From contig CAJNDS010002667.1 of assembly GCA_905221605.1 (NCBI GenBank), positions 257,746 to 321,745 on the forward strand: a stretch of 64,000 nt of DNA, read 5' to 3'. Under the pieces are notes generated by a model. The model was not told the DNA's origin. It did not search any database and worked only from the letters and a program-made list of their open reading frames with translations. Made by a program: the position numbers and the translations under genes. The stretch's first letter is position 1, and the number at the start of each line of letters is the position of its first letter. Shown piece by piece: positions 17,020-26,791 of the stretch. This stretch comes from Symbiodinium natans. Lineage: Eukaryota > Sar > Dinophyceae > Suessiales > Symbiodiniaceae.

Positions 17020-20000
17020 AGTATGCAGAGATGTTTGGAGTCTACGTTGATGACTCGAAGAGACAGCATGTAGGGCAAGAGTTTTCTGCAGCGAACGGCA
17101 GCTCTGTGCGAATGCTTGGTGAACGGACGATATCCGTCGAACTCCAGCTCGAGAACGGGAGTGGAGAGAACACGTGGCATGCAGCAAGCATGAATGTTTG
17201 GGTAGGAGACACGAACCACAACATTATTTCCACGACCATGCTTTGTTTTCGCGGTTGGAGTTTTTCTCAAAATTGTGCCGGGATTGCGCTCGCCACCTCT
17301 GCAGGCCTGACAGCCAAAGAGGTCACACTGTTTGGAAATGTTCCCTGGTTGAGATTGAAACCACTGTTGAAACCCTCCCAGGGTTCTTCGAACGAAGTCG
17401 AACTTTCCCTCTCCTCGATATCCGCTGAAGGTGGGGTTCTTGTAGCGCCTGTGACACGGTCGACACAAGCAGAGTTGGCACAGCATCGATTGCAAGGACA
17501 CACACCGTATCATCCTGGCTGTAGGCACTGTCAAGTTGCCAGAACGGTCTTTCAGCATCGCAAGCGTGTGAACGGAAGACTTGAAAGTGAAGTCGTGGCA
17601 GATTTCTTCTACTTGTCATCCACGGGTGAAGATCACAGGCAGGTCCGAGCAGACAACCTGAGGGTGTTGGTACTTGTCGAGCGCATGAGCATGATGACTG
17701 GTGCTATCTTGACATCAGGGGATCTTGTAGCGACGCGTACAGAGATCGTGAAGTGGCTGCGTGAGTTTGGTCTGGAGTCAGGCTCCTCTTCGGTGTTGTT
17801 GATCACAGATGCTGAAGGGGCAGTGTCCGATTTGATCACAGGGGCTTCTGGCGAATTCTCCTTCCAAGTTCGAAAGGCAGGACCCCAGCATCATGAAGCA
17901 GTCGGAGTGGCAGAACGTGGTGTGCGCAGGATTAAGGAGTCCTTGCAGACGTTGAGGTCAGATCTCAATCAGGAAGGGCTTGACTTGTGCTACAACCATG
18001 GAGGATTTGCCAGTGCGTTGTGCTACGTGTGTGGAAGTTTGAACAGATTCTCTAAAGCGCACGGGAGTGACATGGCACCTTGTGATCTTGTGCTTGGGAG
18101 GCCCAGTCCAAAAGGACCCTTCACTTTGTTTGGAGCCATAGTCCTAGCAGAACTTCCCCAATCAATCAAGGATCTCGCCCCTAACCTTCCCAGGTTCACC
18201 GAAAGTGCCTTCCTCCATCCCATCCTTGGGTCACAGGCCATCAAAGTTCGAGCGCTCATCCGAGTCGAGGGACAGTTGGTGCTAAAGACATTCGCAGCTA
18301 CGTCGGTGAAACTTTGTGTACCCTTGACATGGCGTCTGGAACTTGTTGAGGGCATCGTTGGAACTCTTGGTGGAGGCCCCCAGTTGCCTTCAGCAAGTGA
18401 GGAACGCGAAGTTCTTGAGCCACCTGTGTCACTGAGAGTCCCAGCGTCAGGTCCTCCAGCTCAGTGGGTGAGAACTCATGGATACACGGAAGGATGCTCA
18501 GCGTGTGACAATGCACGACATGGGCGTAGGCTGGGCGGTGCGCATACGAGAGCCTGTCATCGGAGGTATGAACGCTGGTTGACAGAGTCCATGGCATCTG
18601 ATGGTGCTAGAGTGGCTATGCAGCCACCTTTGGATGCATCACGTGAAGCCGGAAGTGGATCGGCTGAGGCAGGAAGGTCCCAGCAGTTTGAGACCAATGT
18701 TGAGAGTGATGAGCGGAGATTGGTGTTGAAGGACGAAGGTCGAGAGGAAGTGATGCCGATTCCGGTGGGGATCCCTGCACCAATGGCGGGGCGCCCACCG
18801 TCATCTTCTGAACATGAACCACGACCAGAGAGAGAGCAGCGCTCAGGTGGAGAGGTGTCGACTCGTGGTGTTGCTTCCGGGAGTACAGGTGATGAGCCAG
18901 AGTTGAAGCGTGTGCGGGTAGTTGAGCCAGCATCACCATCAGCATCATCACGACCTTCACTGCTACAGCGCAGGCCCGCCAAGTCATCCGAGCACATGCA
19001 AGTGGACGAGCAAGGATCAGGCCCAAGGGTACCAGAGCAAAAGGGGGTGAAGAGGCATCCTGATGTTGAGCTTGTTGATCTTGAAGATGAGATTCGAGCC
19101 TCAGGACCCCAGGAGCCGAGACGACTCGAGGGCTTGTGCTGGTCCAGCAACGCATGTGAAAGTGTTCTGCTGAGCGACGTTGTGACAAGTCCGAGCATGT
19201 TTGATGTGGAGGTGAACAGCATTCGATTCCGAGATGGAAGTCAGGACGCGAAGAGTGAGAGTTTCATGTTGGGAGGACGTCGCGTGTTGATTTGGAAGCC
19301 TGATGCCGGAGTAGACGACAGTACGTTGGAGGAACTGCCGGGAGATCTTGTATTCTCCGGGATGCAAGAGGAACTCACCAACTTAGAGCGTTGTCAGACA
19401 GGCAGGGCAATCCTTGAGCATGAAGTGAAGATCCTGAAGGCTAAGAACCCATCGCTGAGACTAATACCCGCTCGATGGGTTTGTGCCAGAAAGAATCCCA
19501 CTCGCGTCAGGTGTCGCATTGTGGCAAAGGACCTTGCACATGGCTCGGCAAGAAAGCAGGGGTTTAGCTCACCAACCCCAAGCCATGATGCCATGATGCT
19601 CACCTTGATCTTCATGGCCACGCGTGACATGCAAGGTTGTGCGGCAGACATTGGGCATGCTTTCATGAACTCACCGTTGGACACCAAGTCGAATCCCGTT
19701 GTGTTGAAGCTACCGCTGAGCATCAGTTCGGAAGATGGCCAGGCTATCTTCTTCTTCCTGTATTGCGCATTGAATGGACTGCGGGATGCTTCGTTGGCAT
19801 GGCTTAAGCTTCTTTCGTCGTTGATCCGTCCACTAGGTCTGTTGAGTGATGCACGTGAGCCATGTCTCTTTGCGGGTGTTGTGTGGCACAAGGATAGATC
19901 AAGCAGAGTGATGATCGTATGCTACGTGGACGATTTGCTAATCGTCACTGATGATCAGTGGGCTGAAGACTTGGTCTTGAGTGCCATCGGGAAGCGAGTA

Positions 20001-21710
20001 ACCGTAAAGGTGACAGGTAGGGTGAAGACATCTAGCCAAGGTGGCGGCATGGTTGAGTTCATTGGTCGGTGCATTCGTCGGTGGCCGGGGCAGAGTGCAG
20101 TCGAGGTAGGTGTGAAGCCTGAATACTTGCAATCATGCTTCGATGCGTTTGGCATCCAAAAGGGCACAACTGCCGTTCCAGACCTAGCAGGTCTACTGGA
20201 GAAAACAGGTGCACCGGTTTTGACGTCGGAGGCCTACAGCAGATTCCGCAGAGTGCTTGGAAAGGTTCTCTGGTATGCCCAGACAAGGCAAGATCTGAAA
20301 CTGATGATTGGACTCATCAGTACGCAACAAGCTGCGCCGACACAGAGCACCGAGGCGGCGTTGAGGGCACTTCTACGTTATCTCTACACCGACAGACATG
20401 TTGCACTGCGCTTGCCGTCATCGGAGTTGAGTGGTGAGTTCTTGGAATGTTCCGAAGATGTGCTGCGGAATGGTGTGCATGTCTTTGCAGATGCGTCTCA
20501 TGCTCCATACAGGTTCATCGGCAGAAGAGGGATCACAGGTGGAGCCATCTGCTTTGGAGGAGGTCTTGTGCGAGGGATCGCGAAAGTGCAAGGAGTGGTG
20601 TGCTTGTCATCTTGTGAGGCTGAGCTTCATGCGTTGCAGTATGCTGCACAGGAGACAATCGGATTTTTGCACTTGCTTGATCGTGTCTTCACTGCCTTTG
20701 GTGAACTTCAAGGTTCAATTGATGTGCAGATGAGTGCCCATGCAGAGGACGAAGGTGGTGAAGAACAGCATGACAAGATCTACACTGAACTGTTGACGGA
20801 CAGTCAGGCAGCGTTGGATGTCATTCATGCAGAAGACGTCCCTAAGCGTTCGCGGCATGTGGAGATCCGATTGGCATGGATGAGAGAACATCTCTTGAGA
20901 GGTCGGCTCAAGTTGCGTTGGCTGAGAGGCGAGGAGAATGCTGCTGATCTCTACACTAAAAATCTCGGAACTCGACTCTTCCAAGAACACAGAACGCGAT
21001 TAGGCTTCATCACACAAGATGGACATGTGGAGGCGTTGTACATGTTGTCACAGCTGCGAGTTTCTCCAGAGAGCATGAAGGAATCTGATGAAGTGGCAGT
21101 GCTGGAGGTGTTTTGCAGTGAGGATTCGGCCCTGTGTCAGGTGTGTGAATCACTTGGGGTGCCGTATTGCGGGATCACAGCCAATGCCGAGACCCCAAGA
21201 GTGTTGGCAGAAACCATCAAGGTCATCACTGCTTGGAAGAACAGAGGGCTTTGGATCCACGTTCACGTGTCCACGCCTTGCTCTTCAGGATCGCCACTGC
21301 GGAACTTTGTGCAAAGATGTACAAAATCTGATCTTGAGTGGGAGGCGTTGATGCGATCTGCAGAGAGGTATCTGAGGCTTGGAGATGGACGTACGTTCGA
21401 ATTGCCAAAGCAAAACATGATTTGGAAGAGATGGGGAACACAGAATGTCCTTCGAGCCTCAGGTCTTGTGTATCCCGTAGATGTGTGGCTGTGCGCCACC
21501 GGCGTGTTGAGTCGAAGCGGTCTTCCAGTGTCAAAACGTCTCAGGTTCATGTGTTCACATCTCGAGTGCGCCCAGAAGCTTTTCGACATGTTTGGAAGCT
21601 GCAGTTGCCAGACACATGCCTCGTTCCATGACATTGACTACACAGCAACAGGGAGGTATAGCAAGGTGCTGGCAGAAGGGTTGGTCAAAGCCCTGAAAGC
21701 AACAAACTGA
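16920..21710 (+). CDS. Copia pol: protease remainder, integrase, RT, RNase H, C-terminal methyltransferase-like domain
   Basis: The open frame has 1596 codons; the first ~28 overlap gag and are not meaningful, and true sense starts near 17004. Integrase: an HHCC-like zinc region HRLQGHTPYHPGCRHC (189-204), then D228 (VVADFF), D297 (LITDAEG) and E332 (VAERGVRRIKE), with 34 residues between the last two. RT: starts near 850, with YVDD at 1002-1005. RNase H: D1191 in FADASH, then SCEAELHAL, LLTDSQAAL and ENAADLYTKN. Residues about 1390-1596 go beyond a normal Copia end. LEVFCSEDSALCQ resembles methyltransferase motif I, STPCSSGSP holds a Pro-Cys (C1454), and FELPKQNMIW (E1494) sits where ENP/ExP motifs do. 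The gene is intact apart from the shift in the protease region. Confidence 0.85.
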   Translation: MSGTTRDRWTESRSERWGMVVAGQRGRGDSASLKYAEMFGVYVDDSKRQHVGQEFSAANGSSVRMLGERTISVELQLENGSGENTWHAASMNVWVGDTNHNIISTTMLCFRGWSFSQNCAGIALATSAGLTAKEVTLFGNVPWLRLKPLLKPSQGSSNEVELSLSSISAEGGVLVAPVTRSTQAELAQHRLQGHTPYHPGCRHCQVARTVFQHRKRVNGRLESEVVADFFYLSSTGEDHRQVRADNLRVLVLVERMSMMTGAILTSGDLVATRTEIVKWLREFGLESGSSSVLLITDAEGAVSDLITGASGEFSFQVRKAGPQHHEAVGVAERGVRRIKESLQTLRSDLNQEGLDLCYNHGGFASALCYVCGSLNRFSKAHGSDMAPCDLVLGRPSPKGPFTLFGAIVLAELPQSIKDLAPNLPRFTESAFLHPILGSQAIKVRALIRVEGQLVLKTFAATSVKLCVPLTWRLELVEGIVGTLGGGPQLPSASEEREVLEPPVSLRVPASGPPAQWVRTHGYTEGCSACDNARHGRRLGGAHTRACHRRYERWLTESMASDGARVAMQPPLDASREAGSGSAEAGRSQQFETNVESDERRLVLKDEGREEVMPIPVGIPAPMAGRPPSSSEHEPRPEREQRSGGEVSTRGVASGSTGDEPELKRVRVVEPASPSASSRPSLLQRRPAKSSEHMQVDEQGSGPRVPEQKGVKRHPDVELVDLEDEIRASGPQEPRRLEGLCWSSNACESVLLSDVVTSPSMFDVEVNSIRFRDGSQDAKSESFMLGGRRVLIWKPDAGVDDSTLEELPGDLVFSGMQEELTNLERCQTGRAILEHEVKILKAKNPSLRLIPARWVCARKNPTRVRCRIVAKDLAHGSARKQGFSSPTPSHDAMMLTLIFMATRDMQGCAADIGHAFMNSPLDTKSNPVVLKLPLSISSEDGQAIFFFLYCALNGLRDASLAWLKLLSSLIRPLGLLSDAREPCLFAGVVWHKDRSSRVMIVCYVDDLLIVTDDQWAEDLVLSAIGKRVTVKVTGRVKTSSQGGGMVEFIGRCIRRWPGQSAVEVGVKPEYLQSCFDAFGIQKGTTAVPDLAGLLEKTGAPVLTSEAYSRFRRVLGKVLWYAQTRQDLKLMIGLISTQQAAPTQSTEAALRALLRYLYTDRHVALRLPSSELSGEFLECSEDVLRNGVHVFADASHAPYRFIGRRGITGGAICFGGGLVRGIAKVQGVVCLSSCEAELHALQYAAQETIGFLHLLDRVFTAFGELQGSIDVQMSAHAEDEGGEEQHDKIYTELLTDSQAALDVIHAEDVPKRSRHVEIRLAWMREHLLRGRLKLRWLRGEENAADLYTKNLGTRLFQEHRTRLGFITQDGHVEALYMLSQLRVSPESMKESDEVAVLEVFCSEDSALCQVCESLGVPYCGITANAETPRVLAETIKVITAWKNRGLWIHVHVSTPCSSGSPLRNFVQRCTKSDLEWEALMRSAERYLRLGDGRTFELPKQNMIWKRWGTQNVLRASGLVYPVDVWLCATGVLSRSGLPVSKRLRFMCSHLECAQKLFDMFGSCSCQTHASFHDIDYTATGRYSKVLAEGLVKALKATN

Positions 21711-21718
21711 AAGGGGGA
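21709..21718 (+). promoter_or_regulatory. Polypurine-tract-like sequence after pol
   Basis: GAAAGGGGGA overlaps the pol stop codon. Its first nine bases are identical to the tract next to the LTR. It could be a second (central-type) plus-strand primer site, or a relic of the original 3' tract from before the third ORF was gained. Confidence 0.4.
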
Positions 21719-21854
21719 TCCGATTTGGTTTCATCTTACGCCACACATGATCAAGTCATGTGAGGAGTATAGTCAGAGTGCGTTTTGCACAGTGCGTTTG
21801 CACAGCACTTGCGATTCTTTGTAACGCAAGTTTTCTAGTTTTCCCTCGGGCATC

Positions 21855-22586
21855 ATGGTTGCACAGCCTTTGATGAGAGTGGCGATTTCAGTGGCCATTC
21901 TTGCGTTGATGAGCTCTGGAGTGGAGACTGCGAGGCCAGTAGAGCTTTGGGGAACCACCTTCATGGGCAGCGAGCTTGTACAGATGTTTGCTAGTCCGAC
22001 TTGGGATCCAGTATGGATCATCATCATCGGGTGCTTTGTCAACGGCATCTTGGTTGGTACGCTGATCATGACATGCTGTTGTGCGTGGGCATTGTTTTTC
22101 CGGATGAGCTATGGGCAGCAAAGAGCTGCTACACAGAACCCGCCTCTGGATGATGACACGATGAAGCCACAAGGTGCCCAAAACAACTCTATGCCTGAGA
22201 GAAGTCAACAGATGAACCCTCGTGAGCCAGATGGTAAAAAGGAGGCATCGTCGTTGAGAGCGAGGCCGAAGGCAGCTGGTGCAAGGGAGAAGCATGCAAG
22301 TTCCAGCTGCAAGGATAGAGTGGACAAGCGCATCTTTGCTTCAGAGTCTCAGGGCATCTTTCATCACGATCAGACATGTCATCGCATGGAGGGATCATGG
22401 CGAACTATGTGGCAGTGTGGGAACTGTAAGCCAGAGCCGGGCAACACAGAACTGTGTGTGTTCCCGTCCGGGGACAAATATCACAGTGTGTACTGCAAGC
22501 ATGTGGCGGCCGTTACCTCCAACCCGACATGCATCACTCCGTGTTCGACATGTGTGACAGGGAATAGACCTCTGAGATTGGAGTGA
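21855..22586 (+). CDS. Third ORF: signal peptide, transmembrane segment and paired H-C-C-C motifs
   Basis: 243 residues from an ATG at 21855, 144 bp after pol. Residues 1-26 look like a signal peptide (MRVAISVAILALMSSGVETA). Residues 54-82 are one strong membrane span (WIIIIGCFVNGILVGTLIM). Residues 85-165 are charged and disordered. The C-terminus has two H-X3-C...C-X2-C motifs: H171, C175, C188, C191, and H210, C214, C230, C233. This pattern resembles small zinc-binding modules. It has the position of an env-like gene but only one span and no visible fusion peptide or furin-type site, so an env function is not supported. It may be a captured host membrane protein. Confidence 0.7.
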   Translation: MVAQPLMRVAISVAILALMSSGVETARPVELWGTTFMGSELVQMFASPTWDPVWIIIIGCFVNGILVGTLIMTCCCAWALFFRMSYGQQRAATQNPPLDDDTMKPQGAQNNSMPERSQQMNPREPDGKKEASSLRARPKAAGAREKHASSSCKDRVDKRIFASESQGIFHHDQTCHRMEGSWRTMWQCGNCKPEPGNTELCVFPSGDKYHSVYCKHVAAVTSNPTCITPCSTCVTGNRPLRLE

Positions 22587-22638
22587 TCATCTGAAGATGT
22601 CGTCGTCTGAGAGTGAGGTGAGACAAAAAGATCATCCC

Positions 22639-22647
22639 GAAAGGGGG
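22639..22647 (+). promoter_or_regulatory. Polypurine tract of the Copia element
   Basis: GAAAGGGGG immediately precedes the TGTGGAAA start of the 3' LTR, the exact position of the plus-strand primer in LTR retrotransposons. Confidence 0.75.
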
Positions 22648-22994
22648 TGTGGAAATCTGTGTATAGACACGTCTGCGGGATGCCTTTTTGGCCAAGGCGC
22701 ATGTTTGACGTGCTTACTGTATGTCCGGGACGTACAGGTCTTCCCTGAACAGTCGAGCATGTTTTTCCTTGAGATTTTGTTTTGTAGGAGAAGTGAGCTT
22801 GCGTAGGTGGCGTCAACTGGGTTTTTCCAGTTTTACTTTTGACTCTTGGCTCAAGGTCAAGAGAGCTGAGAAAGCACTAAGAAGGCAGGACAACTGCACG
22901 TCGCTTTGTGTGAGAAAGTGCTGTGCAAGTGCGAAGCTGTGTGTAAGTTGGGTTTGTGCTGTTTAGAAACTTTTACACAAAGTGTCTTTCCACA
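22648..22994 (+). repeat. 3' LTR of the Copia element
   Basis: 347 bp bounded by perfect 8-bp inverted ends, TGTGGAAA at 22648 and TTTCCACA at 22987-22994, directly after the polypurine tract. No second copy exists in the window, so age cannot be read from LTR divergence. No poly(A) signal was identified with confidence. Confidence 0.7.
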
Positions 22995-24190
22995 ATGTGA
23001 ATAAGTGCGAGCAAAGCGAGCGAAACACCGGAGTACATCTGACATGTGTTTTGTTGTCAGAGCTTGTTTTTGATCGTCTCACTTTTGTTGATTGTCAGGT
23101 TTTGCTTGTGGGTTTTTTTCGACTCACTTTTTTTGACAAACAATTTCAAGGTTCCTTTTTTCAGACTAACTATTGCAACTTTCTACCAAGCTCAAAATAC
23201 ATCTGCAGAAATTTCTTGGGATCTCTCGCAAATCCAAGACACTCCATGGTTCAAAGTCTATCAAAGTGGTCTTAAGACACCCGTTTTTTTGGTTTTTTTT
23301 TTGTTTTTTCTGCCCAAGTAGTGTTAAGACACCTTTAGGCTTGATCTGGACTTAAAAAAGGTCGAAGACCCTTTCGTTGAGACGTCCCTTGGTTCAAAAA
23401 GTCAGATTTTTTAAAGTGGCCCTTAGACTCTTTGGTTCAAAATTTTTTTTTGGAGTCCCTGAGTCTCTACGGTCTGTTGGTTTTTCGGTGATCTTGGTGC
23501 TGATTTTTCTCCTCCTTAAGTCGCTTGGATCTTTCTCTCTTCAGTCTTCTGGTCAATCTTGGTTGTTCCCTCTTTCTTGGTCTTCCAAGTATCCGGTCTT
23601 GGGTTCTGGAGTTCTTGGATCTGTTGATTGTTGGTTGTTTTTTCGTGTTTTGCTTTTTCTCCTGTCTGTTCTCTCTCTGCATTTTGTTGTCTGTTTTATG
23701 TTTGTGTCCATGTTTCTTAGATGTTGCTGGTCGGATCTGTTCCACAGATTCCGAAGTTGTTGTGCTTGGATTCAGTCCTTTGAGCTCAGTTTGTCCTTTT
23801 CCTGTTGTGAGTTGTGGTGGTCTCTCACGCTTCTGGTCGATTGGACCCTGGTTTGTTTCTTGTCATTTGAGTTGAATCGGTCTTGGTCCTCAATCGGCCT
23901 TGGGTCCATTCTTGTTTTTTTGGCATTTTGGCCTTCCTTTAGTTCAACTCGGTTGGTGATTTGGCATGTTTCTTTGTGGGTCCGTCGGTCCGTCGTCGGT
24001 TGTCCTGTATCGTGTGTCTCTGTGTCGTGTGTGTTGGTTCTCTCAATGCAGTCTCCAAAAGGACGAAGTGGAGCAAGTTTGGGGACCAGAATTGGGGGTG
24101 CCTGCAACCATGAATTTCTGGCAACGCACGTCTGGCCCCCCAAAGTATCATGGAGATGATTTCAGTAATTGCTGCTTCTACTCAGTCATA
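22995..24190. other. T-rich gene-free flank of the Copia element
   Basis: From about 23090 to 24050 the plus strand is strongly T-rich, with runs such as TTTGGTTTTTTTTTTG. A 260-codon open stretch at 23377-24159 is rich in Phe, Leu, Ser and Trp simply from this composition, and no domain is visible. No gene is supported. Confidence 0.5.
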
Positions 24191-24560
24191 CCTAATGGTG
24201 CGATGTATTTATTGTAAACATTTGTTAATTGAAAATTTTTCAAAAACTAAATTATGAAAAACAAATGGTTATAGTTTTGGGGGAAGCGATTTAACAAATT
24301 GTTAATGGATGCAATTCAAGTTGGTGCAAAAAATATTCATAAGAAATTTGTTTCAAGATACCAAAACATTTATCAAGAAATTTGTGGTGAACCATAAAAA
24401 TTGTTCAAAACATTTTCTTGTTATGCGTTTAGTGTGTGTATATATTGTATTGTTAGTGAGTTGAGAGAATATTTTTATCGCAATTGAGACAATTCTTTGG
24501 TGATTTTTATTAATCTTTCCAACCAACATTTCAACTATGTTTGTGGTGCAAAACGTAATG
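24191..24560. other. AT-rich island
   Basis: About 370 bp of clearly higher A+T than its surroundings, with many AAATTTGT/ACAAATTT-like words and no reading frame. It could be a replication, matrix-attachment or regulatory region; nothing specific is seen. Confidence 0.45.
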
Positions 24561-24769
24561 AATCTGTGTGATCACGTTTGGAGAGGTGACGCCAGTTGAG
24601 TTTTTCTCTTAAAATTCCTTCAAGGGCGTTTCTGTGCCCGGTTTAAGAACAGATCTTGTAACAAAGGCATGATCATTTCCCTCTAGAGGACGTTTCTTCA
24701 GGGGGAGACCACCTTGTTGTCCATGAAGAAGCATTTCTTCCGGCTCGCAGATAACACGAAGTCATGAGA

Positions 24770-25133
24770 TCACGAATTTGTCTTGGAAACGTTATTTCGC
24801 CTTCCAAGTTCGGCGCGTTTTTGAATAAGAAAGCAGAATGTTGGATCGACAGTTCTATTGATGGCTTTGACTATCTGTGTCTGCGACAAAGGAACTGGGC
24901 ATTTGCCACATTCATCAAGCAAGTCAGTTACCTTGAACTCTGTCATGCCGCCCTTGACGTCAATCTGGAAGATGTCGCATTTGTACTTCAAAAGAGGGAC
25001 CTCCAATTCTTTTTGTGACCTTTATGGCTGTCATAATTTCCACCTCCTTGGAAGCGGCTTCTGCAGCTTTCTTTGTGGGAGCTTGCTCAGGAATTTTGGG
25101 CTGCAGATGTCTGGCACATTCGGGGCAGTTCCA
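24770..25133 (-). pseudogene. Possible degraded coding remnant with a CxxC start
   Basis: On the minus strand from 25133 a frame reads WNCPECARHLQPKIPEQ, runs about 55 residues and stops near 24965. A second frame from about 25006 reads KYKCDIFQIDVKGGMT and continues to about 24773. The layout (CxxC, then an Asp-bearing strand) loosely recalls the zinc-to-core transition of a retroelement integrase. With a frame break and no further motif this is a weak guess. Confidence 0.2.
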
Positions 25134-26791
25134 GGATTGGGGTCTAGGGATTTAGGATTGGGTGTGCACGGTGCGCACCTGCTGTCACAATCATCCCAAA
25201 GTGGTCCCTGCAGGACTTTTTTTGAGGCTCTACTTTCGACAACAGGAGGGCAGGTTGAAGCCTGCTTGTGGAATCTCCAAGGCTACAACAAAAGCTAAAT
25301 TCGAAGGCCGACAATCGCCAACTCAGCCCGCTAATCTTTACATGTCGGTGTATGCCTCGGAAAAGTCGTGTGGCTGAGCGAGAGTGAAACTTTTCACGGA
25401 GGTTTTCATAAAACATACAGCTGAAGTGGTCAAGAAGACGAGAAATTTTGGTCATTTCACAGTTAAAGTATCAACAATGAACCTTCCCGATGGCCGTTAT
25501 CAGAATGGTGAGTGAAACTAAGGCGTTTTCGAGACATTTGAGAGTAGTGAAAAAATAGAGAACGCAGGATTTCCTCTTAACGTATACGCAACCAACGTGT
25601 CTGCTTTTGCTCGGCCTGCGCTATTGTTGATTTTTGTTCGGCCACCTGCGTGCCAAAAAAAAAGGCCCCGTTAGATTTTCTGCTTGTTCGGCCAGCTGCG
25701 TGCTTACCATCCAGCAGTTCTTGGCACATTCGGTGGTGGGGTCGGAAAACTAAAAATATCGTAGAAAAATCGGCAGGCTCCTGGGTGAGGTGGATCTGGA
25801 AAGTGAATTGTGGTGCCAAACGGATTCTCGCAAAGTTCCGCAAGTGTTGCGTGTAAGCCGGAACTGTGAGTCCGCACACGTTTTGCATATCGGCCATTGG
25901 ACCCCTCGAGCCCAAAGTTTCTGGTAGAAGCTGTAGAGTGCCGACACTGGAGAACGAGCGCAGATGCGGATCAACAGGTCATTGTTTAGGAGTGGAGTGG
26001 CGCAGATACCGGCAGGTGTGTTTTTTTTTGCAGATGCCAATACAAAGCAGCATGTCCCGTGTAATAATTTGCTTTGTTGCAACGTGACACCGTGCACATT
26101 TGCAGCAGAAAGTAAAGACGGCTGCGGTCTTTAGGTTCTTCGTTTTTCTTTACAATGCAGTGCCACAACTGGCATGCAGTGGTTGCCGCGTGCTGAGATT
26201 CCGTACTGGTTGGATTTGCCTCAACCTGGGCAGACATGAGTTAGCCAGCTGCTTGAAACGGCGTTAGGTTGAATTTAGGTGGAAAATTAGGCTTGAGATT
26301 GCGAGGTAAGCTTGGATGCAAGGGAAGATCGGCGGCGGCGTTTGGAACTCAGGAATTCCGATTGCGTGTATGTGTTGTGCTTATGTTGCGGTGTTGAATG
26401 TGCTGTCCTTGGCGCCAAGGCATGATCGCCCTTTTGGAGCCCGGTGCTGAGTCGCTGAGATCAACCAGCTTTGCGTGCAAGTTTTTCAAGCGCCACACTG
26501 CCACACAAACAAAAGTCGTTTGCCTTTGAAGTATCCACAACCTCAGCTACACAAAGGCCTCATCCTTGGCTATTGGCGAAGCTCCATTGGCTGCCCGCTG
26601 TATGCGGTGGTAGCGTGGCTGCCCACCAACTGGTGCGCCGTATGTTCTGGTGCCACAGGGGTGGGAAAGCCTGTTATGCGTGTTGGGCTCCTCTGGCATA
26701 CCTTCCTCGATGTCCTGTCCTTTGTCAAATGTGTGTGTCTTACCCCTGACTTCTTACAGCGTTCTTATGCTCGCCCGTGCATCCCTTGCAG
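25134..26791. other. Unassigned region
   Basis: No recognised gene. Two nearby copies of GTTCGGCCA(C/G)CTGCGTGC occur at about 25637 and 25686. Short open stretches on both strands have no domain. Confidence 0.3.

Larger units (their letters stand above)
15420..22994 (+). mobile_element. Copia-type LTR retrotransposon with extra 3' ORF, 5' end not recognised
   Basis: Domain order gag - protease - integrase - RT - RNase H is diagnostic of Ty1/Copia. It is followed by a third ORF, a polypurine tract and a 3' LTR with TGTGGAAA/TTTCCACA ends. No matching 5' LTR was found upstream of gag; only the word TGTGGAAATC recurs, at 15218. The left end is therefore truncated, or the 5' LTR was lost. gag and the protease junction carry three reading-frame breaks, while pol (4.7 kb) is open. 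The left boundary given is the first gag ATG, not an element edge. Confidence 0.85.

Noticed and set aside
21855-22586. Calling the third ORF a retroviral-type envelope
   Set aside because: Only one membrane span, no visible fusion peptide or proteolytic cleavage motif, and the C-terminal zinc-like motifs would lie on the opposite side from a glycoprotein ectodomain.
22849-22862. Relict dinoflagellate spliced leader (TTGGCTCAAG) in the LTR, and again on the minus strand near 12851
   Set aside because: Only the last 10 bases match; the preceding CCGTAGCCATT part is absent, so chance is a sufficient explanation.
23377-24159. 260-codon plus-strand frame that looks like a membrane protein
   Set aside because: T-rich composition alone gives Phe/Leu/Ser/Trp codons. 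There are no conserved motif and no credible start.
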